From NCBI RefSeq assembly GCF_032854445.1, contig NC_088300.1, forward strand, positions 76,439,966 to 76,503,965: 64,000 bases of DNA. The letters run 5' to 3'. Below, piece after piece: positions 35,026 to 47,639 of this stretch. The stretch comes from Liolophura sinensis. Lineage: Eukaryota > Mollusca > Polyplacophora > Chitonida > Chitonidae. The notes under the pieces were generated by a model that saw only the letters and a list, made by a program, of their open reading frames with translations, had not been told where the DNA came from and did no database searches. Made by a program: the position numbers and the translations under genes. Position 1 is the stretch's first letter. Every line of letters begins with the position of its first letter.

Positions 35026-36221
35026 AGTCTCCCAAATCTCAAAACTGAAGACGAAGTGAAGCTATATGCATAGATCCATTTATAGAATACATTTAACAGT
35101 AAATTGTAAAGATAGTTGCTGTGATGCCTGATGTCCAGTATTTATAATGTACTGTGACTTATTCCACGTCTCGTATAAAACCTCAGCCTCATTAACTAAT
35201 AATTTCTTAGTTATGTAACAATGCATAAAAGCCTTTGGATCAAATCCGGCTGAATTACTTATGCATGGCATGTCATACAGGTGGTAGTTTAAGGTTTGTT
35301 ATGTAGCGTATCGTACCGATACTTAGTTTAGCTCTTCTTTTGTTGTATACCCAGGGAACAGAACATTTTCCATCAAAATCAGCTGAAATTTCTTCTACTA
35401 GTTGAACGCGAACAGTTAAACGATTAGTTTTGTGCATTTTGATCAAAGACTAGATATTTTGAAAATTCTGATTTCCCTTAAAATCAGCTGAAATCGATAA
35501 ATGAGATGGAAGTTCTGAACCTATTATACTAGTGTGTAGTTTCAGGTGTGTTTTGTTGTGTATCATACCGGTAATTGGTTTATGTGCTTTACATCGTACA
35601 GTTGTAGTTTAGATGGCTTGTTTTCTATTTAGTGATATTTGCTAAAAATTTTTTGCATTATATGTATTGAAAAAAATGTCCGATTTAGTTGCTGTATTAT
35701 ATCACATTAAAATAGTGTATTAAATTGCTTAAATGCTGTTGTGGTCTATAAATCTTAAAATTAAGGAGTAACGTGTCATTTTTTATTTTAACTTAACGTA
35801 TAACGTTAATTGTTTACAATTTAACATTAATCATCTCAATTTGTAATGCATAAGAATAAGCATACTAATTAATAAAACACAATATAAAACTAACAACTCC
35901 TTCGCATGTGAATGGAGATTGGCCACAGCTTTTCGTCTGGTAAAATTTATTTGTGGAGAGGCATCACCTTCATATTCTCCTCCATTGTCAAAGCTTTGTG
36001 TGTGGCCACATCAAACTGTCAGACGAGTTTGATTGTCTCAGGGGTAGACATAGCTGGGTTATCAGGATTTGACCTGATGGGAGGAAACTGGGCTAAACTG
36101 ACGTAAGATATAGTAGTACTTAGTGCGCATGATGCAACATTTGCATAGCCGTCAACGAGTCGTGACACAAGAAATGGCACTGGGTTCAAGAAGGAAAGAC
36201 TACTATCATTTTAGGCTCCCG
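35026..36221. other. AKR2 3' flank, nothing else recognised
   Basis: AT-rich DNA follows the AKR2 stop. Possible poly(A) signals exist (for example aataaaacac near 35,871), but none can be chosen. No other gene is seen. Confidence 0.4.
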
Positions 36222-36432
36222 GCGTCAAGACAGAGTTATATCCATTATCTAGACCACGCAAAGAGTTTCGTTTGGCTCAAGATAATCAATACATAGCTTT
36301 TTCACACATTTTTAAATATATATTTATTCTACGTCAAGACAAAGTTACATCCATTATCTAGACCACGCAAAGAGTTTCGTTTGGCTCAAGATAATCAATA
36401 CATAACTTTTTCACACATTTTAAATACATATT
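36222..36432. repeat. About 107-bp direct duplication
   Basis: Both copies share cattatctagaccacgcaaa and gagtttcgtttggctcaaga followed by ataatcaatacata, with only a few changes. They lie between AKR2 and SEC2. Confidence 0.9.
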
Positions 36433-36733
36433 CTGTTCATGTTTGCAGGTGGATTGCAGTCTAAATTCAACCTAAATTACTAGATACAGGATATAATTTA
36501 TATCCTGAAGTCTGCATTAATTTTTTGTTATGATAAATCAGAAAATAGACCTGGCCAAGCGTAGCAAAATTCGTACGCACGTTTTAATGACATTGGATAT
36601 TGCATACAACTGATTGATTGCATTTTTTTTTTACTTTTTAAACTAAACCTCTGGCTGTATATAATGACATGGCGACTGTTCAGTTATCACTCAATGCATC
36701 TGCCTTATTAGATTTCTCACTTTTGTCAGTTGC

Positions 36734-39128
36734 TCATAACATATCCCACTCTAAAATGTAGAACCAGTAGTAGGTCATGTGATATCCCTCGCGAGAGTCC
36801 ATGACGAAGCATCCGGGTAACAGGCTGTGGGTGATGTCATCAGACGTTGGCACGAAGTATGTAGCATTCCATCCTATGTGGCAAGATGGAGGAGAGGCGT
36901 CTTCAATCACAGATGAGTAAAATGTCACATCAATATGCTGGAAAACAAGAACGGTTATCACAGAGCTGTGGTTAGACTCTCAACGTGAGTTCGAGCAATA
37001 ATGCCGAAATTAATAGCCCAATGAACGTTTTTGACCATATTACTTTGATGTGCAATGAAGCACTTTCCAGTTAGCACTTATCTTCATACTCATAGCTCCT
37101 CCACTTACATACAAATCCGAGGTCTGCCCAAAGGTTTTTGACACTGTAAATGTCATTGGTCCGTGGTCACAATCTCCAATCTGTATTGGCAAGGTTTCGT
37201 TGTATTTTTGGCCTGGCGTGAGCGGGGGCGTGGCTACTGTTGCCAAACAACCTCCCCTGAAATCAAATGAAATGGACATATATGACAGGGCTGTATGAAA
37301 AGCTCGCGAAGGGCTTCATTATTGTGGTTGTAACATCAATTATTCCACGGATCACAAAGTATTCAGAGCCCGGAAATACCATCGATAGAGTGTCACTTCC
37401 AAGTTTTGAAATCACACTTTAGCTGGACAACTGTTTGACTGCTGGATTGTTTGACTGATAACCCTGCTTGATTGTTGATTTGCTTGGACAGGAAGTATAG
37501 TGCGCTGAGGTGAAGACTATAACATATCTGGAATACATTTACAAGTTTACAAGTAGTTCAACTGAGATATATATAAAGTCAGTAATTGAGTTAAAGTGCT
37601 ATTACAGATTGAAACCCGTTGTAGATCTCCCCTGAAATCCAATGGAATTGATAACTCTTGACAAGATTGTACAAAAGCTTCCGCTTTGCTTCATCGTTGT
37701 AGTTTGTTGCATCAGCAACCAGCTGTTCCACGGCTTCACTACCTAGATTTAATCTACGCTAGCAGACATGGATGTTTGTCTGCATTTGTTCCTGCGTTTT
37801 AAACCACACAGAGCCTGGAAATAATCAATAGGTCTCACTTCCCTGTTTGGAAATTTACTACATTCTATGTTGCCATCTCTCAGACTGCTTGATTGTTTCC
37901 ATAATAACCCGACTTTAATCAATTTGGAATACATTTTACCTATGGGCTATAAGCAGTACAGCTGACATATATCCATCAGTATTTGACCTATGGCCTTATT
38001 GTTTGAAACCCAGTGTGGATTTGTGGTTACAATATTGACCAGCTCTTCTTTACATCATTAAAAACTGATCATTGCTTATCTTTTACGTTTGTTATACGAG
38101 TGTTTCAACGTCACAAGTTATTACTGCAGAAGCTAAACGCCTCCATTCTAAGTTTCGTCAGTTTTGCAATGAATATAATTCTCTTGTACGCAAACATGGA
38201 CATAGTGTCCAAAATCTCTGGCACTCAGCTTCAAAACTGTCATATTCCGCTTAAAGCTCAACTGCGATATATCTTTTGATTATTCAACAAACATGGTACG
38301 CAGTATGGCAACTGATTTCATTCCTTCACCTATAACAGTCCTTGTGTCTTTCCAACACCATTGAAAACCGCTGACTGTTGCTCTTTGTGTGAATCCGACT
38401 TAATTTCGTACTTGATATAGTTTCTTACTTCCTTGGTGGCTGTTTTTGGGATTGGCCTTGCGCTTATTGACCTGAGACGTCCAGTTTTGTTGAGGGCTGC
38501 TATACGAATACCAGTTCTGAAGCCTAGATTCGTATGGGGATATTAAACAGGTAATGATTGTTTAGACACTTGTGTTAGGATCAATATCTGGAGACTTACA
38601 TGTCGATACTCCACTGTTCGGCAATTTTTTGTTTACCTACAAATCAATATTCTTCAGTTAAAACAGGAGTGATCTTCTTTGGAAAGATGTTTTACTTCAT
38701 ATTTTCCACCTGCTATGTCCCACAAAATAGGACACACTGATACGCATGTTTTCTGTGAGTCTCTATGCAGGCCTGGTTGACATCTCAAAATCCGAAATGC
38801 ATTAAAATAATGATGGGTACTCCCACGGATACCTTACCTGCGGGTCAGATATGCCTATGACTAAGCATTATGGCCAGTCTCCAGCCGAACCTGAACACCT
38901 CCCCACCTACCCAAACAAGGCCGCCAGGGGAAGAATGAGGTGTAAACATAACAATCACCTGGAGTAAACAACTTACGGCCCTGCCCACGTGTCGTTCACA
39001 GATATCAAGAACCGCATGGATCTCAGCCCGTCTGCAAACCGTGATGCTCTGATCGGGATATCTGAACCAGCTGCTGAGAACAGAAGCTGGAAGGTCACCA
39101 AAATACTGAGAATCTTCATGTCGTACAT
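36734..39128 (-). CDS. SEC2: small secreted protein of unknown family, copy 2
   Basis: This is the complete paralogue of SEC1, also 182 residues. Its exons are 39128-38977, 37256-37064 and 36937-36734, with identical lengths and phases. Residues 1-21 (MYDMKILSILVTFQLLFSAA) are a clear signal peptide. The four cysteines GGCLA, GDCDHG, PPSC and PGCF are kept, as are the sequons NDT, NET and NAT. Exon 2 differs from SEC1 at 2 of 64 residues, but exon 3 differs at about 21 of 67, so similarity is very uneven along the gene. The protein ends YHMTYYWFYILEWDML. It converges on AKR2 from 1.7 kb downstream, mirroring pair 1. I do not recognise the family. A secreted, disulfide-stabilised protein is all the sequence supports. 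Confidence 0.82.
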
Positions 39129-40097
39129 CTTCTTACCAGTGTTTACCAGGCAATGGCCTTCGCGGCATCCAGGTTGGTATGACCTTGACCTGTATAAGGT
39201 GATTGTGATAAAGGAGCAGCCTGATCTACTGAGGTGGTGAAAGTGAAATATTTGCTTTAGAATTATTTGGAGATTTGACTACTGAAGATAACTAAAGTAT
39301 AAGTTAGGCATAAATGTGTGCAAATTAATATTTAGTCGTGAATCACCGATGTCGATATTGTTTTGCGTGAATTAGTCTACATTACTTTCCTCCATTTCAT
39401 AGCAAAGGGAAGGAGCCTGTATATCTATTGTATCCATGTTGCAGCGTATATCGATTAATGAATTATGGATGAATAAGTTGTTTCAGGATGGTACCAATAG
39501 TGACGAAGACTGAGCTACTTGTCTTGTCAATCATTTGACTGATATGCTATGTGCTCCGACATTTGATAATTAACAAGGAATGTTTCTCATTGTCCGGCCC
39601 TTTCAAGTAAGCCATGACTAAGTCCTCAAACTAATCATACGATCCATTAAGGTTTTCTTCTGCTAATAGACGCTGAAGTTTGCACCGTGTAGAGCGTTGA
39701 CAGCTTTTGTCTGAGCCTCGTAAGTCATTCTTGTCTATTTTCCGATGAGCCTAGTTCGACAGCGCACATTTCCTTTTCAAAAGGGTTGAAATTATTAAAA
39801 AAACTGAGACTAAAGATGTGTTAAAAAGGCAGTTTTGAGTCGCGCTTTGTGATCTAAGGGGTTATTCCTAGCTTTGTAGTGTGGTTTACCAAACCAGTGG
39901 TCTTTCCAGTTGAGTATTTCATATTCATGTTATAGCTGGGTTGACTCACCGTACACTCGGGTTATTTATCGTTTTTCCTTCAACTCTGTATTCATGTTAT
40001 ATCAGTCATGACAGAATGTTGATACTCTGTCGGAGAGTCTGATCAACCTAAAAGTTCTAAATTGGGGACAATTTATGTCATTAGCAGAAGTAGGCAA
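39129..40097. other. SEC2 upstream DNA, nothing recognised
   Basis: This should contain the SEC2 promoter, but no convincing TATA box or exon was found. The first part (tggtatgaccttgacctgta) faintly resembles the flank upstream of SEC1. Confidence 0.4.
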
Positions 40098-41285
40098 TTT
40101 GATGATGTCATGTTGAGGACCAGCTACAAGATGTGATTGACTGACTGGCTTGTTTACCTTGATGATGTCATGTTGTGGACCAGCTACTAGATGTGATTGA
40201 CTGACCGACTTGTTTACCTTGATGATGTCATGGTGAGGACCAGCTACAAGATGTGATTGACTGACTGGCTTGTTTACCTTGATGACGTCATGTTGTGGAC
40301 CAGCTACAAGATGTGGTTGACTGACTGGCTTGTTTACCTTGATGATGTCATGTTGTGGACCAGCTACAAGATGTGGCTGACTGACTGGCTTGTTTACCTT
40401 GATGATGTCATGGTGAGGACCAGCTACAAGATGAGATTGACTGACTGGCTTGTTTACCTTGATGATGTCATGTTGTGGACCAGCTACAAGATGTGGTTGA
40501 CTGACTGGCTTGTTTACCTTGATGATGTCATGTTGTGGACCAGCTACAAGATGTGGCTGACTGACCGGCTTGTTTACTTTGATGATGTCATGTTGAGGAC
40601 CAGCTACAAGATGTGGCCAGCTGACTGGCTTGTTTACCTTGATGATGTCATGTTGTGGACCAGCTACAAGATGTGGCTGACTGACTGGCTTGTTTACCTT
40701 GATGATGTCATGTTGTGGACCAACTACAAGATGTGGCTGACTGACTGGCTTGTTTACCTTGATGATGTCATGTTGAGGGCCAGCTACAAGATGTGGCTGA
40801 CTGACTTGCTTGTTTGCCTTGATGATGTCATGTTGAGGACCAGCTACAAGATGTGGCCAGCTGACTGGCTTGTTTACCTTGATGATGTCATGTTGAGGAC
40901 CAGCTACAAGACGTGGCCAGCTGACTGGCTTGTTTACCTTGATGCTTGTTTACCTTGATGATGTCATGTTGTGGACCAGCTACAAGATGTGGCCAGCTGA
41001 CTGGCTTGTTTACCTTGATGCTTGTTTACCTTGATGATGTCATGTTGTGGACCAGCTACAAGATGTGGCCAGCTGACTGGCTTGTTTACCTCGATGATGT
41101 CATGTTGTGGACCAGCTACAAGATGTGGCTGACTGACTAGCTTGTTTACCTTGATGATGTCTTGTTGTGGACCAGCTACAAGATGTGGCCAGCTGACTGG
41201 CTTGTTTACCTTGATGATGTCATGTTGAGGACCAGCTACAGGACGTGGCTGACTGACCGGCTTGTTTTTCTTGTTCATGTCATGT
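40098..41285. repeat. 60-bp minisatellite, second locus, about 20 units
   Basis: It has the same unit as the AKR1-intron array (ggcttgtttaccttgatgat and the accagctacaagatgtgg blocks), here outside any recognised gene. Two extra insertions of cttgtttaccttgatg near 40,940 and 41,020 break the 60-bp register. Open frames on both strands are by-products of the unit length. Confidence 0.95.
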
Positions 41286-41569
41286 TGGTTGAGTAATTGT
41301 AAGTTGTGGGCAACATATATTTTGGCCCATAAATTGGGCGCAGTTGTTCAAAACTGTTTCAAGTCTTAACACCACATTTAATTTTAAGCCAACTCTTCAA
41401 TTTTGTACTTAACCCAAAATAATTGTGTGAGAGTATATTAAACATGAACTAAATCTGCTGCGGAACTGGGCTAAAATGTTAAATATAAAATTTGACTTAA
41501 TACCAGCATTTGCTAGTACACTGTCGAACAACAAAATTTTACAACAAAATTTACAAAATTTCTGAATCC

Positions 41570-42676
41570 GGACACAGAAACAAACTGTTCAAGCACTGAC
41601 TGAGAAGATGTGAACACGGACACAAACAAGTCACTGATGGAGATGACGTGAACACAGAAACAAACTAGTCACTGATGGAGATGACGTGAACACAGGCACA
41701 AACTAGTCACTGATGGAGATGACGTGAACACAGGCACAAACTAATCACTGATGGAGATGACGTGAACACAGACATAAACTAGTTACTGATGGAGATGATG
41801 TGAACACAGACACAAACTAATCACTGATGAAGATGATGTGAACACAGAAACAGTCTAATCCCTGACTAAGAAGATGTGAACACGGACACAAACTAATCAC
41901 TGATGGAGATGATGTGAACACAGAAACAAACTAGTCACTGATGGAGATGATGTGAACACGGACACAAACTAATCACTGATGGAGATGATGTGAACACAGA
42001 AGCAATCTAATCACTGATGGAGATGATGTGAACACGGACACAATCTAATCACTGATGGAGATGATGTGAACGCGGACACAAACTAATCACTGATGGAGAT
42101 GATGTGAACACGGACACAAACTAGTCACTGATGGAGATGATGTGAACACAGACACAAACTAGTCACTGATGGAGGTGATGTGAACACAGACACAAACTAA
42201 TCACTGATGGAGATGATGTGAACACAGACACAAACTAATCACTGACGGAGATGACGTGAACACAGACACAAACTAATCACTGATGGAGATGACGTGAACA
42301 CAGACAGAAACTAATCACTGATGGAGATGACGTGAACACAGACACAAACTAATCACTGATGGAGATGACGTGAACACAGACAGAAACTAATCACTGATGG
42401 AGGTGACGTGAACACAGACACAAACTAATCACTGATGGAGATGACGTGAACACAGACAGAAACTAATCACTGATGGAGATGACGTGAACACAGAAACAAT
42501 CTAATCACTGACGGAGATGACGTGAACACAGACACAAACTAATCACTGATGGAGATGATGTGAACACAGACACAAACTAGTCACTGATGGAGATGACGTG
42601 AACACAGACACAAACTAGTCACTGATGGAGATGATGTGAACACAGACACAAACTAATCACTGACGGATATGACATC
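41570..42676. repeat. 38-bp minisatellite, about 29 units
   Basis: Units contain cactgatggagatgatgtga and acacagacacaaactaa. Variants alternate between gatgatgtg and gatgacgtg. It lies 0.3 kb beyond the 60-bp array. Confidence 0.95.
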
Positions 42677-45067
42677 ACACAGTATTCAAATAAAAGTTTC
42701 TAAGGTATATAAGTAACAATTTCAGAGCTGTAAGGTGTTTTGAGCTTTTTTTTTAAGTAGACTAGCGCCGATTTACGTCTAAGATAGCTTCGTGATCCAG
42801 GGACATGGTGTTATATATATAAGGGCCTTTCGACAGGTATTTCATGGAGGCACTTGTAAGAACGACCTCGTCTTTCCTCTTAAAACTCCCACATCAAGAA
42901 CAAAGAATATATACTCACATATAAAATAGTTCACATGATTTTATTTCAAACATTTCTTTTTCGTTTTTTAATCTTCTGGAAATACTTTTTTCACATTTAT
43001 TTGTCACCATGTAGGCAAATTATAATTATAATTTGCGCAGAATCATCAGTTAAGAGTCAATGTGTTTCTTTTATTTTTCGAGTCAGGCACTTTCCCCTAG
43101 AACTGATGACGACATTACATTGGTTGCTGACAACATATTGCACCTCCTTGCACTCTGTCATAAAATCAGCATCTTTAAGGGGCGATAATCCCACATCAGT
43201 ATTTGGACACCTAATGATTAAGTATGATTGAGTGCTCATCATCGTCCAATGCACATGTCCAGCAAACCAGAATCTGAAAGACCAATCCAAAGAAACTAAA
43301 GGTTTGTGTTTTTTGCGTTCTGAGGCGTCAAAAACTTCTAACTAAAATGTGAGTTTTGAAACAGTGTAATGTGCGTCTGGAAATGGATATACTCATGGAC
43401 ATTTAAGAGGTTTTGTGCTATTACTCACATATTGTTAAAAATTTACCACAATCAATTTACACGTTAGACGTGTAACGGAATCACGTGTTGTTTTTTGTCA
43501 AGTTAGAACGAGGAAGTAAGGACAAACCCAATATAGAAAACTAAAACAATTTTAGTACAAAACAAAATGCATCGCGATTAAATGAAGAACGGTGTGGAAT
43601 GGTGGGAACAGAATTCAAGCATGCGTCAAAGGGTGGACATGGAATTCCTGTATAAATCTGCGACCCGTTCCCTATATCATAGAATAGATGAAAAACATTA
43701 AATAAGAAAATAACACACGATGGAGTTCCTCCTCCTGTATTGCTTTACACTAGCTCTACACTTACCCTTCAGGCGTAAAAACACTAAGAATTCGCCTACA
43801 AGATTATCGCCACGAACATTCTCTTTACTCAGAATATCTTTGGGCGACGTGACAAAACGTTTTCCTTCCGGGTGGCCATTCGCTGCAATACAACCATAAG
43901 ACCATTATACATAGGAGATTTTGTGATACTTTTATCCTTGGTTACGTAAGATTCCTGATAGCATTTCTGCAAATATGTTGATAAAATAAATGTAGGAAAA
44001 GATAATTTTCATTTGTTTCGGACAGATAGAACCAAATATTATACTGAATTTGTCGGTGTGGGCTTGGTGGATGGGCAACTGCTACCGTAAGAAATAGCGG
44101 TGAAGTCATCAGTCTACACGTCACACTGGTAAAGAGACTGAGTCGTCCAAGTTACAAATTACAAGTCAACTGCTTATAGACCTAGGTATGTTATTAGTTC
44201 CTAATGGGAATCTATAAAACACCACAAAATGCTTCTTGGAAATCATTCCAATTACTGATCTAAGTTCATTGATTTGTTAACGCTTTTTTGATAATGTTTT
44301 TGGTAATACCCTCCTCAGACAGAGGTCAGCAGCCTTCTATGGCTTTATCGCTGAGAAAGCCATCAATATGGCTGTTGTATTCATCCAATATACACGTATC
44401 ATAGTTCATGCGGGTAGCGATGGAGTTCGAATGTCAGTTGTCAAATTAACTGACCACTGATGTTACATATTATCAACTTGTGTTTCTCCTCTGGCATAGT
44501 ACCTGAATGTAATAAAGTTGGAAAGGCCATGTATATCAAGCCTCATTGTTTTATAAAATACTCTGTTAAACAGTTGTTATTATTGTCAAACATTATAATC
44601 GTCCATGGGACAGAGCAAGGTCTTATCAGCTCCATTCCCGCCATTGCATTTCCCAATGTTCATTTATAGAATTATGTTATGATTTATGGTGAAATTGAAC
44701 TGAACACACTTTCTTGTAAACAATTAAGGGCTGCTTGCATGCAAATCTCTTCGTGATTGGTGATTGGTGCTCTCTACCAGTGTTAATTATGAATATTAAT
44801 AAAGATTCATCCGTGCTTCGACCAATGGTAATTTGTGCACCTAGACCGTCAAAAAGTTGGCTCATGCAGCGCTTTCGTTCGCTAACATTTACTGATTACG
44901 TGACAGTCTACTCATACCAGAAATCCGGGCGTCTTTCGACAGAGAAAGTTTCAACCGATAGGGTAGAACAAGCAGTCGTGGAGAGATAACTTTGTAAAAG
45001 CAGTGAAGCAACTCCACGTGGAGACAAAACAATCTGAGTGCCAAGTAAATGATACCACACCGTACAC
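42677..45067. other. Unassigned DNA
   Basis: No exon with family similarity, RNA gene or mobile element could be supported. Short open frames on both strands have no motif and no matching splice partners. Confidence 0.4.
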
Positions 45068-45162
45068 TTTCTTTACTTATTTTGTTTGTGTTTTACGCCG
45101 TATACTTAAGAGGATTTTCACTTATACGACGCAGGTTGCTGGCGGACCTTCCCATGTATAAC
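45068..45162 (-). repeat. SINE fragment, minus orientation
   Basis: The tgtgttttacgccgtatact block, the cttatacgacgcaggttgct block and the ggcggaccttccca block show a common SINE with an internal deletion of the middle part. Confidence 0.65.
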
Positions 45163-46088
45163 TGGAGAGTAAGCCATCATGAACTTCTACTAAGTCTTCT
45201 ACCAAACTTCATCAAGAAAAAAGGGGTTCTATTTATTTTTCACCTCTCAAAGAAAAAAAATGTAATCATGGGGGTGTTTGTCATAAAAGGGAGATAACTC
45301 ACTATGATACCACCAGCCTGGAGGTGGGCCTTTCTTCCATGTCTTCGCGACTTCCCTCTTTTCTATACTGTCGTCTGAAGTAAATTTAAGTAAGTGGATG
45401 TGTTCAGACAAGAATCATACATTAATACCTGTACAAAACTTGGTTATAAAAATAAGGGATATAGGGGTCTACATGAGACATACACACAAGTTTATAAACT
45501 TGCATTCCATCCCATCTAAGTCCTCTTCCACGTGAACATTTGCGCAATAATGGCAATATCTGAAGGTATCTTTTAAACGATATCCTATTGATTTCACCAA
45601 AATGCTTCTATAAAGAATATTATTTTCACTCCATACCTTGTACATCCCGCCATTTTGAAACATCCGAATTCTGAAAGAAGAAGAATAGAGAGATGCTTTA
45701 CATCACAGGTAGCCTGGAGAAATAGCAATTCCAAGATGATTCACTTTGCAAGTTAATCAGTGTACAGTCAGTTAGTATCAATAAATTAGCCATCCAACCT
45801 ACTAAACAACCGGTTGTTTAGGACCAACTGCCTAGCCAAACAGCCAACCTCTTTACTTACATTTGCTATCGTTTTCCCCTATACACGATCGATGACGTTC
45901 ATTGGTAGTGGGAGCCGGAGGGGAAGGGAAAACAGCCAGGACAAACCTCCTGCTCTAAAACTGTGCTACAATACCAACAAGGGTCGTCGTACGTGAGATT
46001 TCTCCTGACTACATGTTTTCGTTAATGCGTTGTCAGTGATAGATCACCATAACGCGATCTGATTCGAGAAAAGTTACGAAAAGCTGAT
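45163..46088. other. Unassigned DNA
   Basis: Nothing supported on either strand. Confidence 0.4.
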
Positions 46089-46255
46089 GACCGCTTCGGT
46101 GGCCTAATGATTAGAGCGTCCGCCTCGAAGTCAGAAGATCCAGAGATCAAACCCCATACCAAAGATTTTAAAAGTGGTACTTGGTGCCCAGCACTGAGAG
46201 CATAGAGCAAGAAAACATGACGGATTGACCCCTTGTAATGCACCGTTGTCAGGTG
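46089..46255 (+). repeat. tRNA-derived SINE of a third type
   Basis: The head has an A-box-like ggtggcctaatgattagagc and then cgtccgcctcgaagtcagaa, with a weak B box (gagatcaaacccc). It is followed by body sequence aaaagtggtacttggtgccc. The mismatched stems and the body text argue for a SINE rather than a working tRNA gene. Confidence 0.55.
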
Positions 46256-46519
46256 TTGACTTTGGTCGGTGCCCGATCGCGACGGATTTGAATGGTTTAA
46301 TTTAAGAAAATTGAAGTAAACTTTGGAAAACTTACGTGTGAGGACAGGAGAGCAGAGGAAGACAGTTCCACAGCGAGGAGGAGAGCGGTACACAACAACC
46401 AGTTATACGCCGCCATGGAGGAAGTCTTCTCGGCTGAAGGAATGGAGCATAATACGTAGGCCTATACTGATGATGATTGCGACTGATAAAATGAGCGCCA
46501 GGCCTACTGATGCCTACTG

Positions 46520-47075
46520 ATGCGGACTGAGTGAAGGAATGAAACACCGTATCAGTATGGATGCCCACTGAGAGTAAAGGAATGAAACACCGTATGAGTA
46601 CGGATGTCCACTGAGAGTGAAGGAATAAAACACTGTATGAGTACGGATGCCCAATGGGAATGAAGGAATGAAACACCGTATGAGTACGGATGCCCATTAA
46701 GAATGGAGGAATGATATACCGTATGAGTACGGATGCCCACTGAGAATGAAGTAATGAAACACCGTATTAGTACGGATGCCCACTGAGAATGAAAGAATGA
46801 AACACCGCATGTGTTTAGGGATGAGTCTTCACAGTGAAGGAATGAAACACAGTATGGATATACAGATGCGGATCGACAGTGAAGGAATGAAACACAGTAT
46901 GAGTACGGATGACCACTGAGAGTGAAGGAATGAAACATTGCATGTGTTTAGCGATGAGTCTTCACACCGAAGGAATGAAACACAATATGTGTACGGATGC
47001 GGATCGAGAGTGAAGGAATGAAACACGATGGGTGTAACAGTGAGGATTGAGACTGAATAAATGAAACACAGCATA
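46520..47075. repeat. 43-bp minisatellite, about 13 units
   Basis: Units contain gaatgaaacaccgtatgagt and acggatgcccactgaga. Some units carry gtttagggatgagtcttcac instead. Open frames on the - strand follow from the repeat. Confidence 0.93.
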
Positions 47076-47175
47076 CGTTTCTATAATTATGTGGACTGCA
47101 TGCAACTGACAAAAAGACAAAATTCAGTCGTAAAGTCCTAAGTGTAAAGAGGGATGGTAAATTTAGCAAGTAGAA

Positions 47176-47197
47176 ATCCCCCCCCCCCCCTCCCCAA
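47176..47197. repeat. Poly-C run
   Basis: A C-rich run broken by a single T. A similar run is near 52,949-52,960. Confidence 0.9.
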
Positions 47198-47356
47198 GCA
47201 GCAAATAGCAAGGCCGTCACAAATGAGATACAAAACAATGGCGTTCCAACTAGAAGACACCTCAAGATCGCACACCTTCGCAACAGCTAAATGTAAATGT
47301 TCAAATCCTTAACTAAAGACAAAGTGACAATAATGTGCATCTCACTATGGAGAAAA

Positions 47357-47631
47357 GGGGCCTCCGTGGCTCAGTTGGTCAGCGCGCTAAAGCAACGTAA
47401 TGACCCAGAACCCTCTCACCAATGCGGTCGCTGTGAGTTCAAGTCCAGCTCACGCTGGCTTCCTCTCCGGCCGTAAGTAGGAAGGTCTTCCAGCAGCCTG
47501 CGGATGGTCGTGGTCTTCCGCCGGGCTCTGCCCAGTTTCCCGCCCATCATAATGCTGGCCGCCGTCGTATAAGTGAAATATTCTTGAGTACGGCGTAAAA
47601 CATCAATCAAATAAATAAATAAATAAATAAA
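47357..47631 (+). repeat. Full-length tRNA-derived SINE, plus orientation
   Basis: This is the best + strand copy. The head is ggggcctccgtggctcagtt with an A box (TGGCTCAGTTGG). The B-box region is gagttcaagtcc. The body follows (ctggcttcctctccggccgt, ataatgctggccgccgtcgt, gaaatattcttgagtacggc), with a CAAATAAATAAATAAA tail. It serves as the reference for the fragments listed elsewhere. Confidence 0.9.
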
Positions 47632-47639
47632 CAATAAAG

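Noticed and set aside
40257-40958. Open frame of 233 codons in the second 60-bp array
   Set aside because: Same repeat by-product. No start context, signal or unique sequence supports a gene.
46089-46160. tRNA-like sequence considered as a tRNA gene
   Set aside because: The stems do not pair well, the B box is degenerate, and it continues into SINE body sequence.
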